The notes: generated from the sequence alone by a model not told the origin. A DNA stretch of 64,000 nt from Pseudovirgaria hyperparasitica (GCF_010093815.1 NW_022985561.1:314045-378044), one strand, 5' to 3'. Shown: positions 21,829-33,428, counted from the stretch's first letter. Numbers and translations: made by a program.

Positions 21829-23197
21829 CCTGGCGATCCTCGAGCAACGAAGCAGCTCGAAGATGGGGATGGCTGAGGAACGAAAGATGGTAGGAGGTTG
21901 AGAAGAGGCGAGAGGAGGTAGGTCGGAAGGATATTGTGAGGCAAGTCGCAGCTGCTGGGAGAATAGAAAAGGCGTCTGTAGCTGGCTGGGAAGTCGAATA
22001 TCGGAGAGGACGCGGGGTTTATGGATTCTGTGAGGGTGGTGGGAGCTCTAATTACTATAGCTCTCTCTCTCTCTATACTCTTTCTCGGGTCAAACGTCGT
22101 GCGAAAAAGCAGCAACAATTGACGTCGCAATCAGAATAAGAAGAAGAAGATAGGTCAGTATAGATTTGCAATAGCAGTGAAAAGTGTGTAACTTAGCAGT
22201 CAGTTGCAGAATTGTGCAGAAGTGGGCGGGGGTTTGGATTCTTTGCTTGTCTTTCGCTGGTCCTCCCAACCACACTCCCAGCCTCTTTTCCGGCCACCGA
22301 GGGGAGGGCGGCTCACTATGCTTAGTGCGAACAAAGAAGTTAATTGAGGAGGCTGGTGGAAGCTGCAATTGATTGATGAATGACACCACCGGAACTCTAT
22401 GCTTTGTCAATCGATGGACTATTTTTTTGGGGCTCTATCAGTCGCGGAGGAATTCTTTAATCGGATTAGAGGAAGGAGAGGACAATAAATCATCGACTAC
22501 TTCTGTTTCGACGTCGATTGTGTTGACTCTGTGCGCAGGCCAAGACTCGAGCAGTTGTCGCCAGGCAACGGGCACGACTCACGGGCGGGATCCCCCTGCC
22601 ACAATACCCCCCAAAATACCCCCAAATGCCCCCCAATGCCCCCAACTACCGGCCCGTTATAGCTGGTCGATCCGGGCTCTCAGCGCCAAAACGCCCCCCG
22701 GGACCCCGCTAAGTGGCGCACTTTTAGCCTCAAGTGCCTCATACAGCACTATACTGTGTAGCTAACGTTAATATTAGCCTCCCCTGCACTGTATAATCGC
22801 TTCACTAGCCAACTCATCTATTATCATCACTAATTACAAGTATATAATATCGTCTCAAAGACATCAACGCCAGTCTCGCTCGTCTATGCCAACATGATAT
22901 TATCTATGTATGTGACTCGCCATGCCACGCCCCTATGGAGTGATTATTACATCCCCCACCCCAACCTGTTGTTTCCCCCAGGGACTACTTTCAACCAGAC
23001 ATGCTCGCAAGGGTATCCAAATACTAATATAACCACGTCCGAGTAGACTGAAATATATCGCTCAAACACTGCTTCTGCCGTCGAAGAACGCGCGCGCTCC
23101 GGAAAAGGTCGTGTGTGGTATCCAACTTCCTCATGCAACACCCAAGATATTGGTACATGGGAGCTTGAGAGATCGATCAAGTTTAGGATATCTCGTC
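21829..23197. other. Intergenic region
   Basis: About 1.4 kb: promoter side of the Cys-rich surface protein, then the 3' flank of the hydrolase gene. A CT-dinucleotide run lies near 22060-22080 and a C-rich degenerate repeat (CCCCCAAAATA / CCCCCAAATGC) near 22595-22650. The stretch 22750-22930 is AT-rich. No gene is supported. Confidence 0.55.
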
Positions 23198-26100
23198 TCA
23201 TGAAGCTCTCTTGGCTGCTCTGGAACTGTGCTCGACCGCTGCCGTCCAGTCTTCCCATTCCTTCGACATCTCCATCAGCAGATTGCCCATCACAATGGGA
23301 TTGGCCATCAGCCCATGTGATTCTCCCTCCAGGATTCGTACTTCGCACCGCCGCATAATCCGACCAAGCCAACGCACATTTTCCACTGGTACGCGACTGT
23401 CTTTGCTTCCGTGGTGTATCACAACCCCTCGTGTTATATCCTCATACCGGAACCCAATCGGATATCGCGTCTCCAGACAGACAATCAAGTCTGTCGCCGG
23501 GTTCGCATTCGTAGTCGCTCTCTCCCAGATGGCAAATGTCAGCCTCTCATCCAACGCTTCCCGCCGTTGCTGTGCTGCTTCATCCTTGGCCTTCTGCACT
23601 TCCACCGTGGCCTCAAACTTGTCTGCACTCGGGCTACTCGGTGTCAGGTTGAGCGCGCTCGAATTTGGCGCGATCAGATCCATGCGAGCCATCGACTCTT
23701 GTCGCGTCTGTGCCATCGATCCTCTGGGTGGCGCCTGAGGCGCACTGGAACCGGTGCTCTTTCTCTTCGTCTTCCCCGCCGGCGACTTGGGCATGCTTCT
23801 CGTGATACTGGCACTCGTCGTGCTAAGAAAGGATGCATTTGCAATCTTCAAGATCGACGGTGGTAGTGTTCTAAGAAATCGTTGCGCGCGCGGAAGCTGA
23901 CCACCAGGCGCTGCATTTTGGTGGACCCCAATCGGTGCCATTTGCGAAGGCGGGATCCAGGGTGCAAGAAGGTGCACTTTGCCCCTGATGTGCTGTGGCA
24001 TACGCAAGGCTGTTGCGAGCGCATACACTGCGCCTGCCGAGTGTGCAAGAACAGAAAACTTGGGTATCCGCAAGGCCTGGCAGATCGTGTATATATCGTC
24101 TGGATTAGACAGTTAGCAAAGTCCAGTTCCATACACAATTTACCCTTCATACCTGTCCAGGTCAACGGCGTGACATTCTCGTCTGCCTCGCTTCCACCAA
24201 TTCCAGGTCGATCAGGCGTGATCAAGCGCAGCTTTAATGTCTTTGCCAATTCATCATAGAAACTCATCACATATCGAGTCAAGCCCATACCAACACAGCA
24301 GAACACGGCAAAGCCCTTCGGGTCGCCTACTTCAGAAAACGAAATTACTCGACCGTTGGTAGGATGCCGTACTTGCTGACTCAATCGCGGAGCATTAACA
24401 AAGTCCTCGATGGTTTGTTCCATCGAGTCTACACTAGCAGGTCTATCCTCTCGAATTGGCCGCTGCGGAGACTGCACAGCTGGAGAGGCTCCCTTCTTCC
24501 CCGTCCGCTTCTGCTCTTGTCGTGGCATATCCGGATGAGACCATCGCTTTCCCTTGCGTCCGGTCGACGATATGCTTGCCGTACGCGATCCAAATGGTGA
24601 TTTGTACGGTTCCGATGTGTCGTACTCACTCGACCTTGTCTGCCTTTGCCGTTCGGCCCCCCTGTCTCCTTCAAAGTATGCTTCATCCGGCGAAGAGAGC
24701 GGTGAAACACCGCCCTTATTCTTAGACTCCGCTCTACGAACATCTATAGCCGTACTTGTTGTTCGTTGCGGTGTCAAGTTGTTGTTTTGATTCTGCTTAC
24801 TTGTGGAATCCTTGCTGCTTGGCGGCGAATGCGGTATCTGGTCGAGGGACTGTAAGACGTGGTTGTAGTTGATCGGTAAGGGCCCCATGGGTGTCATCGG
24901 GGTCAAGGGAGCATGCATATCGTTTCCAGCATCGCGATAAAGGGGTGCTCGCACAATTGTCTCCTTCACTCCAGGGGGCGCAAGAGTATCCTGTCGCTCT
25001 GTTGAATAGATGCCTAGAATTTTGCGCGCTTTGGTATCTGAGTCGGAGTGTCGTTTCTCCCATGCACTGGCTACCGTAGAGGTGGGAGATATTGGCGACA
25101 AGTCCGAAGTTGACAGCTCCTCCGCACCTCCTCTTGATAACCTAGCTTCTCCGGTCATGGCCCCATTCTCACTCGATTTCTCCCGGAACCATGCCTTTTG
25201 CTTCAACTCTTCTATCCTGCGCAACGCGCTTATATCCTCGTTGGTGGCCTTCTCTTTTCCCTTGGGCGACGGGGTGGGTTTGGTCTCCTCTTCTTCAGGC
25301 ACTGCAAGTGTTCTGGCCTCAGCTGGACGATCTCGCCGGCGCTCCCTTCTTGGTGAACTGCTACTATGTCTCAGTGACGACTGCCTCTGTGGAACAGCGC
25401 CTCCTGGCGTTAGCGGTCCATCCGGCGTAATGATAGCACTTGACGCAGCCACCAATGTCATCGGAGGTGGCTTTCTCTTCTTCTTTTTTGTACCTGGTAG
25501 CGGCGCTGCGTGGGTTGATTCCTCCTGTATAACGTTACCAGGAAGAAACTCGATATTTTTTTCCGAGTGCAAGTGTGCCTGCGTAACGAATTCGATAGCG
25601 GCAGCAGTGACACTGGCGTCAACCTCCGACGGCACGCTGAAAGATCTTGAATCTCTCTTCAACCGCTCGCGAGAACTCATGTAAAGCAAGCTTTTGCCTC
25701 TACCACTACGCCTTGTGCTTTCACTAGACGTCCTACTTTTGATCGATGGTTCCGATGGTCGCGCGCCTGCCTCAATGCTAATATTACCAATGCTGACCGC
25801 GTCATCCCGATCATACGCCGAGTATGCTGAATGCAATGATGTAGTGGATTGTGTGGTGCGCAAACATTCCTTGTAAGACCCTGAATCTCGTTTCCACGAC
25901 GGTCCTGGCGATCTTGGAGACCTCGGAGTCTTCGGTGCTGTGAGCGGTGATAAGCCAGACGGAGGTTTTGAGGTTCGTACGATCGGAGGCTCGGCGGCGT
26001 CGTGAGGATGAAGAAACTCTTTCTCGCTGAGCTGTTCAGGCAGATCTAGGAAGTTGACGCGCTGCGCATGCGGACTGACAGGTGTTGAGCGGGTACCATC

Positions 26101-26352
26101 GATCGGAGGAATGTTCTCGAAATGGTTGTGCGCCGGAATGGAGATAGCGGACAAGGAGTCTATTAGTGATGCGATGACCTCCGGAGACGTCGACTGGTGA
26201 CCCTTGGCCGGTTGATGAGCTGGCCCACGAGACTCCTCTGGGTGATTTGGCGCTGGAGGAAGGGAGGACGTTCTGCGGCGGCGTGTACGTCCTGGAGCAG
26301 TCGAGGCATACGAGTCCGGAACCGACGAGCCCGGGAGCTGCTGAGGATCCAT
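23198..26352 (-). CDS. Large alpha/beta-hydrolase with long disordered N-terminus
   Basis: Two exons are inferred (26352-24153 and 24099-23198; 53-nt intron), giving about 1033 aa. Residues 1 to about 650 are Ser/Pro/Arg-rich and disordered, with many potential phosphorylation sites. The C-terminal part is an alpha/beta-hydrolase fold: strand and oxyanion region (FCCVGMGLTRYVMSFYDELA), LRLITPDRPGIGGS, the nucleophile elbow AHSAGA with Ser754 (A-H-S-A-G rather than strict G-x-S-x-G), the acid HHGSKDSRVP (Asp967) and ESHGLM (His995). A long insertion with basic and Ser-rich sequence sits between nucleophile and acid. The catalytic triad looks complete, so an esterase or lipase-like activity is plausible. 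The substrate is unknown; the long regulatory N-terminus suggests a signalling-controlled cytosolic or membrane-bound enzyme. Confidence 0.9.
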
Positions 26353-28161
26353 GGTATGATAGTCCGTTTATAAGACTTGAGAGTAGGGGGGGTATCGGCG
26401 ACTGTATCGACCAGGTTCTCTGATGTGTGTAACCGCAGGAACGCTTCTATTGACTGGTGAGAAGGGAATGCATGTCCTTGACGATGGCGAGAGCGCAGCA
26501 CCACGAATCACAGCGCAGGACGCGCAGGGATGATAGGGAAAAAACTGGTGCAAACCAAAAGAAGGTTCAAGTAGCCAGGAGAATATGCATGTAAGACGCG
26601 AGGAACCAAGAGGGAAGCCGACAAGGAGGTATATCGAATTGGAAGCGAATGAACAAAGAGAGAAAGTAGGTTTGGGGAGTGGGCCAGATGGATTTTGCTG
26701 CATAAGACATAAAGACATAAGAGGACAGAGGGTCGGCGAGGCTAAAGAGAAATCATAGGCTGCTTCAGCCCAACGTGCCTCCACTTGGCACTGTGCATGC
26801 TGCAAACGGCGAACTTGCGCACGTGCCTGGTCTGCTCTTCAGGGGCTCGGCTGCTCCCACGCCGGCCGCGGCCCACTGCATTCTTCCGCGTTGTTGCGTC
26901 GTTGGCGCTGCCTTCACTTCCACTGCCCCGTCTTCCACGTCAGGCTTCTCTATAATACCACGACTACTTTGAGTCGTCTGGTCCCTTGTATCATGTCTTG
27001 TGTGATGCCTCAGCTACGACCGGCCGTTCCACCAAAAACCTCCAGGACCGTAGAGCAAGTGTCGCCGTCGTTCTCGTATAATACACAAACCACGCTATGG
27101 CAGTGTAATAGTGCATTCTCGAGCGCTCCCCACTTGTTGACAGGGGCGTTAGTAAAAGCTGGAGTCCGATAGAAGAGGCCATAAGAGCAGGGACTTGTAC
27201 CATACTAGACTGTCAGGCATGATCTATGCCCGACCACGACTCATCGCTTCACTGCCATTGATTTGGAGGCAAGATGATGATCAATATCTATGTATGCACA
27301 CTCATGGTGGTACATCATCTCATCTTCATCTAGTGCTACATACAGAGCCCGGGCGAAATACATCCTCACATCTCGAGGTTACGCGCAGGATGTACCATGC
27401 ATGCTTTTCCCATCTACCGTTCCGCTGTTCCGAGTTGTTTATTTTTCGAGAACTGTTCCATAAGATGCTTTCTGGGGCCCTAATTTGACAACATGAGCTT
27501 AATCTGCACCAGCGCTGTGGCGTGCCGCTGTCAAGAAATGTCAAGATGCATCCTCATTTTCCAATTGGCGGTCCTATGATCCACTGCACTGCGGTGCTCA
27601 TCTAATTTAATGGCCGGCTAAAAGGCAACGGTATTAGGAGCTGCTCAGGTTCTGCTAGACTCGGGGGCAGGCTAAGACATATGTATAAAAGTGGTACGCC
27701 ATAGTAGTTCACGGCTATATTTCGCATGCCTATGGACTACTACTATAGTATCACATCGACTACTGCCCTTAGCAGTGAGAACCTCATGTGCCAGGGTTGG
27801 TTGGCATGTTGTCTACAGTTGGGCAGCGAAACACCATCAATTGTCGACGCTATACAATAAATTATTACTGATCGAGTCTCGACCTTCCAACAAAGGCAAA
27901 GTACCGTTAGTTGGATGGGATGATACATATACATATTCCTCACTTGCATCCGTGCACGTACCACATAACCTTGTGCACGAGCCACCAAACACACATGAAC
28001 TCCTGCCTGCACCCTTGTTTGACAGTTGTCAGAAGTCTACGGTGCTTCCTTTACATGGAATTTACACTCCGCTACGTCATCCTGCATTCAACACCATTCA
28101 CTTCCTGCCTGACCTGACGCGCTCTCTCAAAGCTCTCCTCTTGCACTACCTTCCTTTTGGC
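26353..28161. other. Intergenic region between divergent genes
   Basis: About 1.8 kb between two divergent genes. A TATAAAAG element sits near 27684-27691. The frame of the downstream hydroxylase gene stays open from 27691, but that translation does not look conserved. No other gene, repeat or RNA is recognised. Confidence 0.5.
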
Positions 28162-28185
28162 ATGCACGCATACTTCTCACTTATC

Positions 28186-29247
28186 ATGCTAGACGCTCTG
28201 ATCTCGCTCCCGATCTTCTCCTTCTTCCTTCTTCCATTATGGACATCATGGACCACACAGCTCAACCTCGCCTTCTTCTACATGACATGGGCGACCTTCG
28301 TCATGTCGCACCCGGCCTACAACGTTGAAGTCGTGGGGACGCTGTTCATCCGGCTCATATTCTATGTCATACCTGCGTTGGCATTTCTGGCGTTCGATTG
28401 CCTGGTGCCCAGTATATCGACAAGCATAAAGGCGCATGGCGACGATGCACTGCCGCGTAGACTCGGGCGCAAGAAGGTCGCAAAGGTAGTCGGTGTCTCG
28501 CTGGCGAATGTGCTGCTGGGCGTGGCCGCACAAGCAGGTATCGAGTTACTAGCCACCAGAGTACTCCACGTCCGCAGCGTCGTCAGGATTAATATTCAAC
28601 TGCCGTATCCCTGGGATATGTGGATGGACGTAGCCAAGGCATTCGTGATCCGCAACGTGAGTTTCTTTATTCCATCCACTAGTTTAATCCAAATAGTTTT
28701 GAACTAACAAGTCCTATATCAGATCCTCCAATATTATATCCACTTCTACGTTTTGCACCGCTCGCGTACCCCGGTCGCTAAATACCACGCTTCATGGCAC
28801 CATTCGCTCCCGCTTCCGTTCTCCATTGCTGCGACGTACGATCATCCGCTGCCATACCTCATCGGGCATTGGCTACCGACCTTTATCCCTGCTGCCCTCT
28901 TCCGCTTCCATCTACTCACCTACTTCCTGTTCCTGGGACTTGTCTCGTTGGAGGACCTCTTTACCTGGTCCGGCTATACCGTCTTGCCGAGCCACATCCT
29001 GATGACGGGTATGGCGCGACGCCGTGATGCGCATATGCTTAGTAGCGGCCAAGGAAATTTCGCACCATGGGGTGTGCTGGATTGGGCGCACGGAACGGGC
29101 TTGGGTAAAGATGTTGTCGATGATTTGAAAGCCGAAGCAGAAAAGAGAGACGTCAAGGGGAAGGCGAGCAATGGGGTAGAGAAAGGAGGGGTCTTCTTGG
29201 ATGAGGCGGGGGAGAAGATGAAAAGAAGGGGTAGAGCGAAGAGATAG
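28186..29247 (+). CDS. Fatty-acid-hydroxylase / sterol-desaturase superfamily membrane protein
   Basis: Two exons are inferred (28186-28656 and 28723-29247; 66-nt intron), giving about 331 aa; an in-frame ATG at 28162 would add eight residues. Three to five hydrophobic helices are visible (SLPIFSFFLLPLW, LFIRLIFYVIPALAFLAF, ANVLLGVAAQAGI). Histidine motifs of the di-iron superfamily follow: HFYVLHR (H-x4-H) and YHASWHHSL (H-x3-HH). The third canonical cluster is not clear; DAHML occupies its expected place. Family members are ER enzymes that hydroxylate or desaturate sterols, sphingolipids or fatty acids with oxygen. Because the third His box is weak here, activity is uncertain. It might be an ERG25-like paralogue with altered chemistry. 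The C-terminal tail is Lys/Glu-rich and basic. Confidence 0.85.
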
Positions 29248-29683
29248 TGGTGCATCAGCGAGCTGATGACTTACATGTGACAGTTACACAATCTTTTTAA
29301 AGCGTTAGATACCCGTCTGCAATGCGATATATTGTTCGTTAATGTCATTACAACCGAAGTGGAGAATCTGAGACCGGTCGCTAAAGCAATCGTCGCGCGT
29401 GAATTGATCAGGAAAATATGTGCTGTACCGCATACGTTCGCAAGCTCTGTCACATATCAAATGCTGAGAGAGCCGCCCTCGCACATCGGTTGGATTTTAA
29501 ATGGTTGTTGGATTTTCGCTGCTTGATACAGTATCGTAATAACCCCTAAAGACCCAAAGTATGCCAGTCAAGAAACGGCTGCTTGAGACGGCCGCAGCAC
29601 TAGAAGGCCGATTTGCCATGCACTTTCTTTCAACCATTGACTCCGAGTCCCATTCTTCCCCCGTACAACCCACGCTCGCGCAT
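29248..29683. other. Intergenic region between convergent genes
   Basis: 436 bp between the hydroxylase-like gene and the eL6 gene, expected to hold both 3' UTRs. No repeat or gene is seen. Confidence 0.6.
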
Positions 29684-30483
29684 CTAGAAGACCATCTCGT
29701 GTGGCTTCTGGCCCTTGCGTAGACTGAAGCTTGAGCTCAGGTAGGCGACCAGGTCCCGGTCCTTCTTTACTGCTGATAAGATGGACTTGTCCACGGATTT
29801 TTGGTCGGCCGCACGGCTGCTGTCTATCGTCTTCTTCTATTATTACGGTCAGAAACCCTCCCAATTTGATGCCTCCACTTTCATGACTTACCTCTGGCTT
29901 CTCACCCTGCTTGAAGAAAGCCTCCTCGCCAGGCTTCTTGGAAACCTTGTCCTTGGTGAAATAACCCTCGCCCGAAACCTTCTCAACAATGCTGCTGTCC
30001 ACACCACTCACGTCCACCTTGGTGCTGGTGGCGATGACATATCGGGCGTTCACTCTTCGGAGAGGAACACCGTTTACTTTGAAAGGACCGGTAACGAGAA
30101 GAACACCTTGGTCAAGGGTCTTGAGGAGAACGACGCGCTTGCCACGGAAGCGGCCAGCGAGGAGGATGAGAATGGCACCGGGTTGAAGGGACTTGCGGTA
30201 CTGGGTTGGACGGATAGACTTGCGGACCTGCACAAAGATACTCATTAGCATGTTGTTTCAATCAGAAGCCACAGTCAAGCTTGCGCAGCTACGTGTGCGG
30301 TAAATCGATATGCGCCCCATCTCTTGGTGACACCGGTGGATTCTTGCAGTCTGCTCTGCTCGTTCATGGAAAGCTTCGTACCTTTCGGGGTGTCTTCTCG
30401 TCCTCCGCCGGGTAGTACCTGCTGGCCTTCTCCGTCGCCTGGGCCTGGAATTTGGCGATGGTAGCGTCTGCGGTGGCCGACAT
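29684..30483 (-). CDS. RPL6: 60S ribosomal protein eL6
   Basis: Structural protein of the large cytosolic ribosomal subunit. Three exons are inferred: 30483-30382, 30227-29892 and 29836-29684. They give about 196 aa. The short first exon encodes [13 protein letters not shown] and ends in TPRK. The second carries the conserved core: [51 protein letters not shown]. The last exon completes the family tail ([18 protein letters not shown]). The first intron is 154 nt, long for this window, a common feature of fungal ribosomal protein genes. The gene is divergent from RPN13, with 285 bp between start codons. Confidence 0.97.
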
Positions 30484-30768
30484 TGTAATTGCGCGCTCCG
30501 TGGACCTCAAAGAAAAGAAGAGGTGATTTGGTGTGCTGGAGGAGTTAGTATTCGTGTGGTCGCTGTCTCTTTCGGTTGTTCACGATTAGCGAATTCAAAT
30601 TCCAAGTGTGCGGCGGCAGATATTCGGACGTGGCGGCGCTAGACTATATTCAGCGGCCGCGGCGACCTGGGAGTTCCTCGGATCCACCCAAGCCAAGGAA
30701 CAAGCTCAGTTCATTCTCACTGCTCGTAAGGCACCGTCGACATACATATACAGCACAATATTCCCGTC
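30484..30768. promoter_or_regulatory. Shared promoter region of RPL6 and RPN13
   Basis: 285 bp separate the start codons of a ribosomal protein gene and a proteasome subunit gene transcribed in opposite directions. No TATA box is evident. Shared control is inferred only from spacing. Confidence 0.55.
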
Positions 30769-32330
30769 ATGTCTGTGTCACCACTTATCACATTCAAGGC
30801 TGGCAAGTGTGAGCTCGACGTAAGTATTCTGCAGCTATAACTTGCACCTCTCCGCTAACTTGCCCATAGGATAGCAATCCACCAAATGTCAAATGCTCCC
30901 CAACACCAGGCTACATTTACCTTTACGTTGGCGACGATGGTACACCACACCCATAGCTGTTCATGATGGTGCATTAGCTAATGTACTCAGAACTCGTCCA
31001 TTTCTGCTGGCGTCCACGCTCCGCACCCGCCTCCGAACCTGAACTCGACCTGCTCATGATTCCTGGCGACGGTTCTTTCATACCATATACTGGGCCCGCA
31101 ATAAGTGGCTTCACCTATACACAGCGACCTCCTACAAATGGTCGTATCTATGTTCTCAAATTCAATTCGAGCTCTCAGCGACAGCTATTCTGGATGCAAT
31201 CCAAGAGCCAGCACCCTGACGGACTGCCGTGCTACTTCAGCCCGAGAGACGGCAAGATTGGTCATATTGTAGACATGCTTCTTAATGGAGAGGAAGTCGA
31301 CGTCGCAGATGAGCTACGAAATGTGAACAACGAATTCCGCTATAGCGGCAGGTCGGTTGACGATGACGAGACGATGGAAGACGCGGATGCACCGGACCGC
31401 CAGCGCCATGGCAGTAGCAGTGGCGGAGCAGGTGCGGATGCTACTGGTGGCGATATCAGAGAGGAAGGAGAGGGATCTCGTGAGGGTGGGGCTGATGGTG
31501 GCCGAGCGTAGGTTTGCCTGCATCGTTGCAAGTCATTTGTCGCGACACTGGGAGGCGTTCAGGAAGCAAGTCTATGCTGTAACACTCGGCGCTCAGCGGT
31601 AACACGAACAACGAACAAAGAAGAAAGAAGAAAGGCTATGCAAACTCATGATTCTGTACGCATAATCAAAAGAACAAGCCAGCTGCCCCGGCTATTGTAT
31701 GGCTTGCTTCCTGGAGTGTTACCTAGTGTGCGTCCTGTCGTGGCTCGGGATAATGGACTAATCGGATGTAGTGCGGCGGGTCACTCCTCGACAGACGCAT
31801 CAACAGTCGTGCAGAACTTCCTGAACTCGCTTAAAGGAACCGGCATGAGCTCTGGTGGTAGCCGACAGCAAGCAGATAAGCCATTTACAACACTTCCCGA
31901 CCTCCTTGCTTCTTCAGTCACGCTACCAGTAATCGAATCCGCTGATGATACCTTACTCGACTCGCTATGTTCCAATCTTCCTCCAATGATTCTACTCTTA
32001 GCTCAAGATATTGATGATATTGCTGAAGTAGATCCCGCTTCTGATACCGCGCAAGCCGCCATTTCAGCGCTAAGCTCCGATCAGAAACGAGATATCCTTA
32101 GGCGAGTGGCAAGAAGTCCGCAGCTGCATCAAAGTCTTGGGAGCCTGACGATGGCCTTAAGGGACGGTGGCCTACCAACTGTTGGCGAGGCATTAAAGAT
32201 CAAGGTTGAGAATGGAGGGTTTCGGGGAGCAATGCCTCTTGGTGGTGGAGAGGCTGTAGAAGCTTTCTTAGACGGGGTGAAGAGGACTGTCCAAGAAGAG
32301 AAGCAACAGAACGATATGGACACTGATTGA
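30769..32330 (+). CDS. RPN13: Proteasome ubiquitin receptor Rpn13 (ADRM1)
   Basis: Ubiquitin receptor of the 19S proteasome lid that also recruits the deubiquitinase UCH37. Four exons are inferred: 30769-30819, 30870-30939, 30991-31507 and 31772-32330. They give about 398 aa. The N-terminal Pru domain is complete: ITFKAGKCELD, PTPGYIYLYVGDDELVHFCW, LLMIPGDGSFIPYTG, RIYVLKFNSSSQRQLFWMQS and FSPRDGKIGHIVDMLL. An acidic, Gly/Ser-rich linker follows. The fourth exon encodes the DEUBAD-like helical C-terminus (LPDLLASSVTLPVIESADDTL to EAVEAFLDGVKRTVQEE). The third intron (264 nt) is much longer than the other two and falls exactly in the linker. Its first in-frame triplet after the donor is a stop. 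Confidence 0.95.
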
Positions 32331-32652
32331 AGGTAGACATCTACCACACCAAGCGAACCTATTGTCAAGTGGTATACCACTGCCCCAAACGAGCCTTCCA
32401 TGGACACCTGGTGGTCGAGACACATGATGGTCAAATTAGAGAATGCACCGTTCGACCACATTGCATACGTATCGTATTCCCTCTTGCGCCATGGAGGCTG
32501 CTTCACTCTCCACCACGTCACAGTCATTGATCGTGATCTCTGGACTGACCTGTGAATTCACCTGCTTCATCAATATAAAAAGGAACCACTAGGTTGCCGT
32601 ACATATATCATCACACTCCTCCTTTATGCTAACTTCCTGACCAAAGTAAATC
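32331..32652. promoter_or_regulatory. Promoter region with TATA-like element before the repeat ORF
   Basis: 322 bp between RPN13 and the 12-residue-repeat ORF. The sequence TATAAAAAG at 32574-32582 lies 71-79 bp upstream of the ATG at 32653, a plausible core promoter. The earlier part is the RPN13 3' flank. Confidence 0.45.
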
Positions 32653-33207
32653 ATGCCTTTCTCGGACCAATATTTCGAGCAACCTTCCCCTTCGAAGAAG
32701 ACGACGACTCGCGTTCCGACAGGAATCGGATCCAAGGCTCCGACATACGCTCCATCAAGGATTGTACCAAATTACACGACAAACGCCTTGACAAGAACCG
32801 CACCAAAGTACACGACGAACCATCCAACAAGCACCGTACCAAAGCACACGACAAAGCCTCCACCAAGTACCGTATCCGGAGCTCCGTCACAGGCCTTGAC
32901 AAGGAACTTGCCTCAGAATCCGTCGCTAGTTTTAACAAGGACCGAACCTAGGAATCAGACACTGGCTTTGACAAGGACCGAACCTAGAGATCAGACACTG
33001 GCCTTGACGAGGACCGGTTCTAGGGCTCCGACAGAGGCCTTGACAGGAATCAATCCCTGGGCTCCAAGAGAGCCTACGACAAGGGGCTCGGTAAACTTCA
33101 CCACAAGGATTCCGCCAAGAAAGAAGACGAGCATCGTCATCACTCAGGGGACCATCGGTAATCTGAACTGCACCAACATTAATATCATAAGAGCTCGTCG
33201 CCCCTAG
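32653..33207 (+). CDS. Orphan Thr/Pro/Arg-rich protein built of 12-residue repeats
   Basis: Single-exon ORF of 184 aa, no recognised family. After a short head (MPFSDQYFEQPSPSK), residues 16-159 divide into twelve consecutive 12-residue units, encoded by 36-bp units between about 32698 and 33129. Clear copies are NYTTNALTRTAP, RNQTLALTRTEP and RDQTLALTRTGS; consensus is roughly x-x-x-T-x-A-L-T-R-T-x-P. Outer units are more diverged than the central ones. The tail (TQGTIGNLNCTNINIIRARRP) starts after the repeats. No signal peptide or membrane segment is visible; the protein is strongly basic. The unit length keeps the frame open, and part of the opposite strand is open as well, so translation is plausible but unproven. 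A TATA-like element precedes it. Confidence 0.55.
   Translation: MPFSDQYFEQPSPSKKTTTRVPTGIGSKAPTYAPSRIVPNYTTNALTRTAPKYTTNHPTSTVPKHTTKPPPSTVSGAPSQALTRNLPQNPSLVLTRTEPRNQTLALTRTEPRDQTLALTRTGSRAPTEALTGINPWAPREPTTRGSVNFTTRIPPRKKTSIVITQGTIGNLNCTNINIIRARRP
32698..33129 (+). repeat. 36-bp coding minisatellite, about 12 copies
   Basis: Degenerate tandem units of 36 bp, best preserved at 32930-33020 where ACAAGGACCGAACCTAG recurs in successive copies. All copies keep the same length, so the reading frame is retained throughout. Confidence 0.75.
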
Positions 33208-33212
33208 AGACG

Positions 33213-33428
33213 ATGTGCACAGCCCTTATCCAAGTCTACGCATGTGCATGCGAAAAGATCATCGTGATAACGCCTTGTGCGCATTCGCGGCTAGAGAAAG
33301 CATTCTGCGAGCGCATCAAGAAGAATTCACTTGCACCTTCGAGACATGGATGTGCGGCTCATCCAGGGCTAAAGATAGAAATTGTTGGAGGACCAGCAGA
33401 GAAGTTACATGAACTTTGCGAAGTTTGA
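33213..33428 (+). CDS. Small Cys-rich ORF starting Met-Cys-Thr
   Basis: ORF of 71 aa beginning 6 nt after the stop of the repeat ORF. The N-terminus MCTALIQVYACACEK, then TPCAHSR and further Cys at about residues 32, 47 and 69, resembles the short Cys/His-patterned N-terminal modules common in filamentous ascomycetes. There is no signal peptide. It could be a separate small protein or a downstream exon of the preceding gene. Function unknown. Confidence 0.4.
   Translation: MCTALIQVYACACEKIIVITPCAHSRLEKAFCERIKKNSLAPSRHGCAAHPGLKIEIVGGPAEKLHELCEV

Noticed and set aside
28246-28556. Antisense frames opposite the hydroxylase-like gene
   Set aside because: The sense frame has membrane helices and His boxes that continue across the intron.
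30228-30381. Possible snoRNA in the first RPL6 intron
   Set aside because: A CTGA box-D-like string is present, but I could not find a matching box C (RTGATGA) in the right place or a terminal stem.
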